Below are positions 16,132 through 24,534 of a stretch of 60,941 bases of DNA, one piece after another. The stretch comes from Candidatus Gallacutalibacter pullicola (GTDB lineage Bacteria > Bacillota > Clostridia > Oscillospirales > Acutalibacteraceae): assembly GCA_018712265.1 (NCBI GenBank), contig DVHF01000102.1, forward strand, positions 1 to 60,941, read 5' to 3'. The position numbers and the translations under genes were made by a program. Each line of letters starts with the position of its first letter. The stretch's first letter is position 1. Under the pieces are notes generated by a model. The model saw only the letters and a program-made list of their open reading frames with translations, did no database searches and was not told the origin of the DNA.

Positions 16132-16479
16132 TCAGCCGGTGCGCAAGCTCTGTGATATCCCGGAAAGATCGGCGCGTTCCAGGATACTCGCGGCCTTTTG
16201 CTGATCTGCTGCGTCTATCCTCCTGGATCTTCTGGCTTCCTCAGCAATCCGGGCAATCCTTCCCGGATACTTCTGCATCTCCCGAATCTCCTCAACCGAA
16301 AAATGCAGACGCCGCAGGCCCGCAATCACCATCAGCTGCTCCGCGTCGGATGCGCTGTAATCGCGGTATTCGCGGCCATTCCTCCGCTCTGTGCGCGGTT
16401 GGATCAAGGATCTTTCCTCGTAAAAGCGGATTGTGCGCTCCGTCAGTCCCGTCAGCGCACTGATTTCCTTGATTTTCAT
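16132..16479 (-). CDS. MerR-family regulator, N-terminal part (frameshifted)
   Basis: The 115-aa frame has a typical MerR DNA-binding domain: MKIKEISALTGLTERTIRFY, EERSLIQPRTERRNGREYRD, YSASDAEQLMVIAGLRRL and FSVEEIREM, followed by a dimerisation helix. The ATG at 16479 has GGAGG seven bases upstream. After ERADLS the frame runs into GISQSLRTG and stops. Shifting by one base continues into a coherent membrane domain, so the gene appears frameshifted and the regulator may be inactive or detached from its membrane sensor. It is likely autoregulated from the 19-bp-spacer promoter at 16662-16692. Confidence 0.8.
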   Translation of the reverse strand: MKIKEISALTGLTERTIRFYEERSLIQPRTERRNGREYRDYSASDAEQLMVIAGLRRLHFSVEEIREMQKYPGRIARIAEEARRSRRIDAADQQKAASILERADLSGISQSLRTG

Positions 16480-16661
16480 GTTTCCCTCCTCCTTCCACAT
16501 TCCAAGGGGTGTCTGAATTGTCAAAGCACTGGAAAATTCGCCGAAAAATGGCGGGGCAGGCGCGGATCCGCCGCAATACTTTCGCGTTGCAAGGAAAAGC
16601 AGCGCAGCACACGCCGTTTTTCAAACGAATGTAGCACTGAGAACCTTTCAGATACACCCTA

Positions 16662-16692
16662 ATTGTAAGCTGTGACGTTACGTAAGTGTCAA
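16662..16692 (-). promoter_or_regulatory. MerR-type promoter with 19-bp spacer
   Basis: Minus strand: perfect TTGACA (16692-16687), 19 bases, TACAAT (16667-16662). The overlong spacer contains the dyad ACGTNACGT-like CTTACGTAACGTCAC. MerR-family activators bind just such spacers and untwist them. It lies 183 bases before the MerR start. Confidence 0.75.
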
Positions 16693-16875
16693 GTGAAATT
16701 CTGCAATTTGGGATAGTTTTCTTGTGTTTTAGAAAAAATGACAATTTTTTATATCTGCTTTTGGAAAATCCGATATGGCACTAATTTGCTCTTGTATTTT
16801 TTTTAAATTTCCGTTATACTTAAAAATGTATGAAAATTTCAGTACCCAGCTTTCGGCAATTCCTGATTTTTTCTA

Positions 16876-16904
16876 TTGACTTTCGTCCTCTTGTGAAATA
16901 AAAT
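16876..16904 (+). promoter_or_regulatory. Promoter of the activase/dehydratase genes
   Basis: TTGACT (16876-16881), 17 bases, TAAAAT (16899-16904). It leaves a leader of about 245 bases before the start at 17156, with GC-rich inverted segments (for example CCCGCGCGGGA near 17094). I see no known riboswitch in it. Confidence 0.65.
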
Positions 16905-17155
16905 CTACTTGTCAGGATATCAGGGGATTTGCCTGAAAGAACGCCGTCACCGTGCACTTCAGGCGATCCCTGGTTTTGTTGAAAATTTTGGAAATATGGG
17001 CTGATTTTTTCCGGAATCTGCAAAATGTATCCGAAGCTTTCCGGTATGCCGCGGTTAGAATGATTCTCCGCCCGGCTCCGGAGCCCGGCTTCTCCCGCGC
17101 GGGAAATCCCGGGTTTCCCCTATCCCAGACGCGCGGAGAAACGGCAGTTGTTTTT

Positions 17156-20062
17156 ATGAAAATTGGTTTGGACGTTGGCTCCACAACAATTAAATGCGTC
17201 GTCCTGGACGACAATGAAAACATCCTCTATAAATCCTATGAGAGGCACTATTCCCAGATTATACAGAAAATGGCGGAGCTTCTGCGCAAAATACGGACTG
17301 AAATAGTCCACAATGAGAACGCGCAGGTCTCTGTTTCCGGTTCCGCCGGAATGGGCATCGCGCAAAGCTGCGATCTTCCGTTCATTCAGGAGGTTTACGC
17401 CACCCGCATCGCGACAGGCAGGCTGATCCCCGACGCCGATGTGATCATCGAGCTTGGCGGTGAGGACGCGAAAATCCTGTTCCTCACCGGCGGCATGGAA
17501 GTCCGCATGAACGGGACCTGCGCTGGCGGTACGGGTGCTTTTATTGATCAGATGGCTACTCTGCTCAATCTCCCTCTCGACGAGATGAACCGCCTTGCCG
17601 CCGAGCACGAGAAGATCTATACGATCGCTTCGCGCTGCGGCGTGTTTGCCAAGAGCGACGTCCAGCCGCTGCTGAATCAGGGTGCGCGCAAGAGCGACGT
17701 CTCCGCCAGCATCTTTATGGCGGTGGCGAACCAGACCATCGCCGGTTTGGCGCAGGGCCGCGTGATCAAGGGCAAGGTTGTCTATTTGGGCGGGCCGCTG
17801 ACGTTCCTCTCCGAGCTGCGCAAAAGCTTCGACACCGCGCTGAAAACGGAGGGCGTCTGCCCGGAAAACTCCCTCTATTATGTGGCGCTCGGCGCTGCAT
17901 ACAACAGTGAGATTACAGTGGATCTCGATACCGCGCTCTACAACGTGGAGCATTACACCGGGACCGGGAATTTCCTTTCCATCCCTCCCCTGTTCAACAA
18001 CGAGGAGGAATACAGGGCCTTTGAGGAGCGCCACAGCCGCTGCAAGGCCCCCCGCGGCGATATCGAAACGTACCGCGGCCGCGCTTACCTCGGCATTGAC
18101 GCCGGTTCCACCACGGTCAAGGCTGCGCTGATCGGCGAAAACGGCGAGCTGCTTGATTCCATCTACCGCAGCAACTCCGGCAACCCTGTGCCGATCATCC
18201 GCGACTACCTGATGGAACTCTACCAGCGCCATCCGAATCTGGAGATCGCCGCCAGCGCCTCCACCGGCTACGGCGAGGAACTGCTGAAAAACGCGTTCGG
18301 CCTGGATTACGGCATCGTGGAGACGGTCGCGCACTTCACCGCCGCAAAGACATTCCTGCCGAACGTCGATTTCGTGATCGACATCGGCGGCCAGGATATG
18401 AAATGCTTCAAAATCCGCAACGGCGCGGTCGATAATATTTTCCTGAACGAGGCGTGCTCCTCCGGGTGCGGATCGTTCCTCCAGACCTTCGCCAGCAATC
18501 TGGGCTACGATATTGCCGAATTTGCAAAGCTCGGCCTGTTCGCAAAGCATCCGGTTGATCTGGGGTCGCGCTGCACCGTGTTTATGAATTCCTCCGTCAA
18601 GCAGGCGCAGAAGGACGGCGCAACCACCGAGGATATTTCCGCGGGCCTTTCCGTGAGCGTTGTGAAGAACGCAATTTACAAAGTAATCCGCGCGTCGTCG
18701 GCGGAATCGCTCGGCCGGAATATCGTTGTGCAGGGCGGCACCTTCCTCAACGACGCCGTGCTGCGCGTGTTTGAAAAGGAGCTCGGCGTGGATGTTATCC
18801 GCCCGGACATCTCCGGCCTGATGGGCGCTTATGGCGCCGCCGTCTATGCCCGGCGCAAGTCCGCTGGACGTACCGGCGGGAGCACCACCCTTAACCTTGA
18901 GGCGCTCCGGAATTTCTCGCACGAGGTCAAGGTCACTTCCTGCGGTATGTGCAACAACCATTGCCGCCTGACGATCAATATTTTCGACGGAAAGCGCCGT
19001 TTCATCGGCGGCAACCGCTGTGAAAAGCCCGTCACCCGGCGCGGCAGCGGGGAAAACAACCTCGACATGTATGCGTTCAAGCTTCAGACGCTGCTCGAAT
19101 ACAAGCCGGTTCCCGGCCCCCGCGGCAAGCTGGGCGTCCCGATGGGATTGAATCTCTATGAGCTGCTCCCGTTCTGGCACACCTTTTTCACGAAACTCGG
19201 ATTTGAAGTCGTCACATCGCCGCTGTCCAGCCGCAGCCTGTACATCAAGGGACAGCACACCATCCCGTCCGACACGGTCTGCTTCCCCGCAAAGCTGATG
19301 CACGGCCATGTACTTTCCCTGCTTGACGAGGGTGTCCGCCGGATTTTCTATCCGTGTATGTCGTACAATTTCGACGAGCACCACGGCGACAACCACTATA
19401 ACTGCCCCGTTGTGGCATATTATCCGGAGGTCATTTCCGCCAACATGGGCGAGTTGGAGGATGCTGTCTTTATCCACGACTACGTCGGCATCCACCGCCC
19501 GCATGACTTCCCCATCAAGATGCACGCCATTCTCGGCAAATATTTTGACGGCATTTCCCTGCGTGAGGTCAAGTCTGCGGCAAAGGCGGCCTACGCCGAA
19601 TATTATGCTTATCTCGCCAAAATCCGCGCCAAAGGCGACGAGATGATCGCGCAGGCGCGCAAAGAGGGACGCCAGATCATCATCCTCAGCGGCCGCCCCT
19701 ACCACCTTGATCCGGAAATCAACCATGGCATCAACAAGCTGATCACCAGCCTCGGCGCGGCCGTCATTTCTGAGGACGTCGTCAGCCCGAAGGTCGATAA
19801 ATTTGAGACGCACGTTCTCAACCAGTGGACTTACCACGCGCGCCTGTATTCCGCGGCGAAATATGTCGCGGATCAGCCGGATATGAACCTTGTCCAGCTT
19901 GTTTCGTTCGGCTGCGGCGTGGACGCTATCACCACCGATGAAGTCTCCGAAATCCTCGAATCCGAGGGAAAAATCTATACACAGATCAAAATTGATGAAA
20001 TTACCAACCTTGGCGCGGTCAAGATCCGCCTTCGCAGCCTGTTTGCCGCGCTCGAACAATGA
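17156..20062 (+). CDS. Acyl-CoA dehydratase activase-like protein with two ASKHA domains and DUF2229
   Basis: The 968-aa protein has two tandem ATP-binding activase domains of the BcrAD/BadF/HgdC type (PF01869): IGLDVGSTTIKCVVLD at residues 3-18 with the cluster Cys in MNGTCAGGTGAFIDQMA, and YLGIDAGSTTVKAALIG near 315 with EACSSGCGSFLQTFA. A DUF2229 domain follows (about 590-960, with VTSCGMCNNHCRLTI and SDTVCFPAKLMHGH). Activases deliver ATP-driven electrons to 2-hydroxyacyl-CoA dehydratases. The partner-like protein is the next gene, 11 bases on. In many Clostridia the two form one polypeptide of about 1,400 aa. No other hydroxyacyl-CoA pathway gene is near, so the substrate is unknown. ATG 17156 has only a weak ribosome site. 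Confidence 0.87.
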   Translation: MKIGLDVGSTTIKCVVLDDNENILYKSYERHYSQIIQKMAELLRKIRTEIVHNENAQVSVSGSAGMGIAQSCDLPFIQEVYATRIATGRLIPDADVIIELGGEDAKILFLTGGMEVRMNGTCAGGTGAFIDQMATLLNLPLDEMNRLAAEHEKIYTIASRCGVFAKSDVQPLLNQGARKSDVSASIFMAVANQTIAGLAQGRVIKGKVVYLGGPLTFLSELRKSFDTALKTEGVCPENSLYYVALGAAYNSEITVDLDTALYNVEHYTGTGNFLSIPPLFNNEEEYRAFEERHSRCKAPRGDIETYRGRAYLGIDAGSTTVKAALIGENGELLDSIYRSNSGNPVPIIRDYLMELYQRHPNLEIAASASTGYGEELLKNAFGLDYGIVETVAHFTAAKTFLPNVDFVIDIGGQDMKCFKIRNGAVDNIFLNEACSSGCGSFLQTFASNLGYDIAEFAKLGLFAKHPVDLGSRCTVFMNSSVKQAQKDGATTEDISAGLSVSVVKNAIYKVIRASSAESLGRNIVVQGGTFLNDAVLRVFEKELGVDVIRPDISGLMGAYGAAVYARRKSAGRTGGSTTLNLEALRNFSHEVKVTSCGMCNNHCRLTINIFDGKRRFIGGNRCEKPVTRRGSGENNLDMYAFKLQTLLEYKPVPGPRGKLGVPMGLNLYELLPFWHTFFTKLGFEVVTSPLSSRSLYIKGQHTIPSDTVCFPAKLMHGHVLSLLDEGVRRIFYPCMSYNFDEHHGDNHYNCPVVAYYPEVISANMGELEDAVFIHDYVGIHRPHDFPIKMHAILGKYFDGISLREVKSAAKAAYAEYYAYLAKIRAKGDEMIAQARKEGRQIIILSGRPYHLDPEINHGINKLITSLGAAVISEDVVSPKVDKFETHVLNQWTYHARLYSAAKYVADQPDMNLVQLVSFGCGVDAITTDEVSEILESEGKIYTQIKIDEITNLGAVKIRLRSLFAALEQ

Positions 20063-20073
20063 GGTGAATTCTA

Positions 20074-21387
20074 TTGGCTAAACTTATCCGGGATGACTCC
20101 GGCCGCATCCTCTTTACCAAAGAGATGAAGGAGGAGTACACCATCCTCTGCCCCATGATGCTTCCCATCCACTTTTCGCTTGTTGTGGAGGTATTTCGCA
20201 ACTGCGGCTATAAAATGGAGCTGCTCACCACGAGCGGTCCCAACATCGTGCAGGAGGGCCTCAAATACGTACATAACGATACCTGTTATCCCGCCCTGCT
20301 CGTGATTGGCCAGTTCATCGACGCGCTCAAGAGCGGCAAATATGACGTTGACCGCACCGCCCTGATCATTACCCAGACCGGCGGCGGCTGCCGTGCCTCC
20401 AACTACATCCATCTCCTGCGCAAGGCTCTGCGCAAGGCGGGATTCTCAAACGTCCCTGTTATTTCGCTCAACCTTTCCGGACTTGAGAAAAATCCCGGCT
20501 TCACCATCACGCTGCCGATGATCCGCAAGACCGTCGCGGCCATCGTCTACGGCGACGCGCTGATGCTGCTGAACAATCAGGTGAAGGCTTACGAGATCGA
20601 ACCGGGAGCCAGTCAGGCGCTTGTCGATCAATGGGTACATACGCTCTCCGAACAGTTTAACAGCGGCCACGGCTATAAATTGAGCGATCAGAAAGAGAAC
20701 CTCGCCAAAATTGTCCACGATTTTGCGAAGATCAAGGTCAACCGTGTCCCGAAAGTAAAAGTCGGGATCGTCGGGGAAATCTACGTCAAATACGCGTCCT
20801 TCGCGAATAACCATCTCGAGGACTTCCTCGCCGAACAGGACTGCGAGGTCAATGTGCCGGGACTGCTCGGCTTCGCCCTCTTCAAGATCGACAACCGTCT
20901 GGACGATATCCGGCTGTACGGCGGAAATCCTGCGAAATTCACTGTAGTCAAGGCACTGTTTGAGTATGTGACGAAGCTTCAAAATACGCTGATCGAGGCG
21001 GTAAAACTGGAGCCGTGCTTTCTCCCTCCCACACCCTATGAGCATACCAAAAAGCTTGTGGACGGCGTGATTGGATACGGCGATAAGATGGGCGAGGGCT
21101 GGCTGCTGACGGCTGAAATGCTGGAGCTTGTGGAGACAGGATACGAAAACATTGTATGCGCGCAGCCGTTTGGATGTCTGCCGAATCATATCTGCGGGAA
21201 AGGGATGATCCGGAAGATCAAAGAAGTAGACGACCGGGCGAATATTGTGCCGATTGATTATGACCCGAGCGCAACGAGGGTAAATCAGGAGAATAGAATT
21301 AAATTGATGCTGGCGGTTGCGAGGGAGAATCTGGCGGCAAAGCAGGTCCAAAAGCAACCGAAAAAGGTCCCAGTGAGCATAACATAA
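20074..21387 (+). CDS. 2-hydroxyacyl-CoA dehydratase-like protein
   Basis: This 437-aa protein is related to the HgdB/BcrC-type dehydratase subunits and to the C-terminal part of large fused activase-dehydratase proteins. Cysteines stand in VHNDTCYPALLVIGQF, ITQTGGGCRASNYI and CAQPFGCLPNHICGKG, suitable for binding a 4Fe-4S cluster. The start is TTG at 20074 after GAGGTG. With the upstream activase it sums to about 1,405 aa, the size of the fused form. The last codons (V-S-I-T) and the stop lie in the first hairpin of a family A repeat. Function is inferred only at the level of a radical-type electron-activated dehydratase or reductase. Confidence 0.83.
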   Translation: MAKLIRDDSGRILFTKEMKEEYTILCPMMLPIHFSLVVEVFRNCGYKMELLTTSGPNIVQEGLKYVHNDTCYPALLVIGQFIDALKSGKYDVDRTALIITQTGGGCRASNYIHLLRKALRKAGFSNVPVISLNLSGLEKNPGFTITLPMIRKTVAAIVYGDALMLLNNQVKAYEIEPGASQALVDQWVHTLSEQFNSGHGYKLSDQKENLAKIVHDFAKIKVNRVPKVKVGIVGEIYVKYASFANNHLEDFLAEQDCEVNVPGLLGFALFKIDNRLDDIRLYGGNPAKFTVVKALFEYVTKLQNTLIEAVKLEPCFLPPTPYEHTKKLVDGVIGYGDKMGEGWLLTAEMLELVETGYENIVCAQPFGCLPNHICGKGMIRKIKEVDDRANIVPIDYDPSATRVNQENRIKLMLAVARENLAAKQVQKQPKKVPVSIT

Positions 21388-21552
21388 AGTTTTCGCTCAA
21401 GCCTTTTACAAAAGGCTTGCAGGGGTGCAGGGGACAGCGTCCCCTGCGCGAAAAGGCGCGAAGCGCCCCCAGAAAGGTGAGCAAACAGAGAGGCCGTTCC
21501 ATCCAGTGGATGAAACGGCCGAACGCTTTTGCGGACCCCCAGGCGGCGGGCA
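21374..21552 (+). repeat. Family A multi-hairpin repeat (copy A1)
   Basis: Starts in the gene's last codons. Paired parts in order are TGAGC..GCTCA, CAAGCCTTTT/AAAAGGCTTG, GCAGGGGAC/GTCCCCTGC, GGCGC/GCGCC and GGCCGTTCCATCC/GGATGAAACGGCC. The conserved linkers are AGAAAGGTGAGCAAACAG and TTTTGCGGACCCCCAGGC. It is in sense orientation to the preceding gene. Confidence 0.8.
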
Positions 21553-21727
21553 TACTGCGTCCGCACAGCTCTGCCCCACCCAGCCCCAAGCCGCTGGTCA
21601 GCCCCCCACCATAGGACATGCCCGTTTTATGAAAGAGTTGGCATTTCTTTACTTTAAAAAATAGGGCTTAATATAGAGAAAAGGAGTCTCTCCGTTGGCG
21701 GGGTGTCCGTAAGACAGTAAAACAGGA

Positions 21728-21756
21728 AAGGCGTGACCGCGAAAGTCACGCCTTTT
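21728..21756 (+). terminator. Intrinsic terminator
   Basis: AAGGCGTGAC (21728-21737) pairs with GTCACGCCTT (21745-21754) around a short loop, followed by T. The rest of 21553-21885 holds no gene I can support. Confidence 0.7.
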
Positions 21757-21885
21757 CATTATGGGTACAGCTGCTTTCGCAGCACAAGTGGTGCCGCCCC
21801 TTGTTCGGAACGAAGTGACGCTAACGCACATACGGGGACTACCCGTATAGAAGTGCGCCCTTGTGCCTGTTCGACAAACCGGAAG

Positions 21886-22413
21886 TTACAAGGCTATCCA
21901 GTATCGCTGAATTATCCCACATTTACTTAGTCCGACCTCATCTTTTACTTCGTTTTCCAATTCGCCGCCATTTTTCACAATTGTCAGTCGTGAAGCATCG
22001 TTGGTTTTATCACAGGTAAGAAGAACCCTTTTTTCTCCGTATTCTCTGCAAATTGCTAATAATAATTTTAACATTTCACTGGCATATCCCTTCCGACGCT
22101 CTGATGGCAAAATGCTGTAACCAATATTCCCACCGTATTGCAATAAAAAAGGTGATAAAGGGTGTCTATAATCAATGATGCCCACAACCTTATCATCTTC
22201 AATTCGAACTCCCAGAAATACCTCTGATGGAACATACCCTTCGCCATATTTCCGTTTCAATCGATTTTCAAAGTCAATCCACTCAGTATAAGAAATCACT
22301 TCTTCAAGGCCCGCACAGCCATCAAAACTATCATTATTTGCAAGCATATCTTCCTTGTATTGCATTACTTGCTCTGCATATTCACAGGACGGTCGAACTA
22401 ATTTCAAATACAT
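21886..22413 (-). CDS. GNAT-family N-acetyltransferase
   Basis: This 175-aa acetyltransferase has the GNAT core: VFLGVRIEDDKVVGIIDYRH (beta2-beta4), GGNIGYSILPSERRKGYASE (motif A with the acetyl-CoA loop RRKGYAS) and LLTCDKTNDASRLTIVKNGG (motif B). The ATG at 22413, eight bases after GGAGG, was preferred to the frame start at 22428. Substrate unknown. The gene is visibly more AT-rich and uses more A/T-ending codons than its neighbours, which suggests later acquisition. It stands alone between two family A repeats. Confidence 0.85.
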   Translation of the reverse strand: MYLKLVRPSCEYAEQVMQYKEDMLANNDSFDGCAGLEEVISYTEWIDFENRLKRKYGEGYVPSEVFLGVRIEDDKVVGIIDYRHPLSPFLLQYGGNIGYSILPSERRKGYASEMLKLLLAICREYGEKRVLLTCDKTNDASRLTIVKNGGELENEVKDEVGLSKCGIIQRYWIAL

Positions 22414-22647
22414 TAACCTTTCCTCCAAAAATCCCGATTTGTATGGCTGTTCGGTTCTACCTTATCACATAACAGGATAATATACAAGAAGAGCTACAGC
22501 AGTTCAAACTACTGCGTCTGTCAACTGTCTTATGACCACCGCCCATTCTGCGCGGGAGACTTCTTTTGTATTTCTTTTTATTTTTTGGCGGTTCCGGATG
22601 TTGCAGAGCAAAATCAAACCTGCGCTTGGGAACAGCGTATGAGATTC

Positions 22648-22825
22648 CACTCCGCCCGGGGGATCGCAAAGGCGTTCAGGCAAACCATCCACCGGATGGT
22701 TTGCCCTCTCTGTTTGCTCACCTTTCTCGAGGGACGCTTCGCGTCCCGTTTCTACGGGGGTTGCGCGCCCCCGTGCCCCGCGCCGCCTTTGAAAAGGCGG
22801 GCGAAACTTTTATGTTTTGCTCACC
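22648..22825 (-). repeat. Family A multi-hairpin repeat (copy A3)
   Basis: On the minus strand, seven bases after the stop of the MBL gene: GGTGAGCAAAAC, CGCCTTTTCAAAGGCG, ACGGGGGCGCGCAACCCCCGT, GGGACGCGAAGCGTCCC, the linker GAGAAAGGTGAGCAAACAG, GGCAAACCATCC/GGATGGTTTGCC and TTTGCGATCCCCCGGGCGG. Confidence 0.8.
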
Positions 22826-22831
22826 TTTGGA

Positions 22832-24442
22832 TTAGCGGTCCCATTTATCGCACAGCGATATCAACTGGTCCGCAAACTTCGCAATATCCTTATTCGCTCC
22901 GCCCTGATTATGCAGTATCACCTCATGCAGCCGCTGTTCCGCCGCAAGCAGTCTCGCATACGATGCCGAAATCCGGTTTGCCTTCGCTTTCTTTGCTTTT
23001 CTCTCCTCCAGCAGATACGGCTCCACGCCCGGATCCAGTTCCCGGTTTTCCAGCAAATCGAACATCGCTTCAAAGTTCGGCGCATATGCCCGGTACCCCA
23101 GCTGTATCAGGTTCTCGGTAAACACACCGCACGCCTTTTCTTCCCCGTGTACAACGAATACCCGTTCCGGCTTATGCTCGAAGGAGCTGATCCATCTCAG
23201 CAGCCCGGTGCGATCGGCATGGGCGCTCAATGCGCGGAAATTCGCGATCTCCGCTTTTACGGCGATCTGTTCCCCGAACAGCTTCACGGACGGCACGCCG
23301 TCGATCAGTATTCTGCCGAGCGTCCCCGCCGCCTGGAATCCCACGAAAAGGACGGTACATTCTTCGCGCCACAGATTGTGCTTGAGATGGTGCCGGATGC
23401 GTCCCGCCTCGCACATACCGCTGGAAGAAATGATCACCTTCGGCGCAGGATCTTCATTGAGACGACGCGATTCCTCTACGCTCTGACAGATGCGCAGATC
23501 GTCGAACTGGATCGGCCTAAATCCATTTTTGATCAGTTGGATTGTCTCCTCGTCGGCATACCCGTGCAGATCGCCGCTGTAAATGGCGGTGGCCTCGGCA
23601 GCAAGCGGGCTGTCAACGTAGACGGGGAACCCCGGGTTTGATTTCACAAGTCCGCGTTCCTTGATTTCCCGCAGGAAATACAGAAGCTCCTGTGTGCGTC
23701 CCACCGCGAAACTGGGGATCACGACGTTGCCGCCGCGCGCCATGGTGCGCTCGATCACCTCGGCAAGCTTCGGGGTATAATCGTCCACGTGCTCATGGTC
23801 GCGGTCGCCGTAGGTGGATTCCATCACGACGTAATCGGCCTCCGTGATATACTGCGGATCGCGGATGATCGGCTGGTGGCGGCTGCCGATGTCTCCGGAA
23901 AAGACAATCTTTTTCGTGACGTTCTGCTCTGTGAGCCAAATCTCTACGCTCGCGGAGCCGAGAAGATGCCCCGCATCCACAAAGGAAAAGGTAATTCCCG
24001 GCGCGGGATTTATTTTCTCGCCGTACTCACAGGGCACAAGGTACTTGAGCGTTTTCTCCGCGTCCTCGGTGGTGTAAAGCGGCTCGACCGGATCGCGCCC
24101 GGCGCGGCGGTCCTTGCGGTTTTCCGTCTCCGCATCCATCTCCTGGATGTGGGCGCTGTCGCGCAGCATGATGGAGAGCAGGCGGCAGGTGGCGCTGGTG
24201 GCGTAAATTTTGCCGCGGAACCCGTTGCGGATCAGGCACGGCAGGCGGCCGCTGTGATCGACGTGCGCGTGCGTGACGATCACAAAATCGACAGCCGCCG
24301 TATTAAAGGGCAGACGGTTGCCGTCGCGTTCATCGCGGCCCTGCTGAAGTCCGCAGTCGACGAGAAACCGCTGTCCGGCTGCATCCACACAGTGACAGCT
24401 CCCTGTTACTTCCTTATCCGCTCCATAAAATGTCAGCCTCAT
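22832..24442 (-). CDS. Beta-CASP metallo-beta-lactamase fold ribonuclease-like protein
   Basis: This 536-aa cytoplasmic hydrolase has an MBL domain with zinc ligands (THAHVDHSGRLP, DAGHLLGSASVEIW, VFSGDIGS), a beta-CASP insert (SFAVGRTQELLYFLREIK) and the C-terminal RMMBL part with SAHADRTGLLRWI and VFVVHGEE. It belongs to the YSH1/CPSF-73-like group of bacterial MBL proteins, which are probable RNA endonucleases or exonucleases distinct from RNase J. The ATG at 24442 follows AAGGAGG. About 40 residues after the last motif (Lys/Arg-rich KAKKAKANR) form an extra basic tail. A family A repeat follows its stop in sense. Confidence 0.88.
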   Translation of the reverse strand: MRLTFYGADKEVTGSCHCVDAAGQRFLVDCGLQQGRDERDGNRLPFNTAAVDFVIVTHAHVDHSGRLPCLIRNGFRGKIYATSATCRLLSIMLRDSAHIQEMDAETENRKDRRAGRDPVEPLYTTEDAEKTLKYLVPCEYGEKINPAPGITFSFVDAGHLLGSASVEIWLTEQNVTKKIVFSGDIGSRHQPIIRDPQYITEADYVVMESTYGDRDHEHVDDYTPKLAEVIERTMARGGNVVIPSFAVGRTQELLYFLREIKERGLVKSNPGFPVYVDSPLAAEATAIYSGDLHGYADEETIQLIKNGFRPIQFDDLRICQSVEESRRLNEDPAPKVIISSSGMCEAGRIRHHLKHNLWREECTVLFVGFQAAGTLGRILIDGVPSVKLFGEQIAVKAEIANFRALSAHADRTGLLRWISSFEHKPERVFVVHGEEKACGVFTENLIQLGYRAYAPNFEAMFDLLENRELDPGVEPYLLEERKAKKAKANRISASYARLLAAEQRLHEVILHNQGGANKDIAKFADQLISLCDKWDR

Positions 24443-24534
24443 ACGAAAAACCTCCTTTTGAAATGGTGAAATTCAGAAAAATCCGGACCGTTCATCACCG
24501 GCCTGACTGCATAAAATGCGTGCAGGCATGGCCC

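Noticed and set aside
17120-20059. Very long open frame antisense to the activase gene (and similar ones at 4412-6667, 24430-26466, 38248-39657 and 48719-52162)
   Set aside because: These are mirror frames of GC-rich coding genes. They lack ribosome sites and recognisable domains, and their residues are dominated by R, H, A and V.
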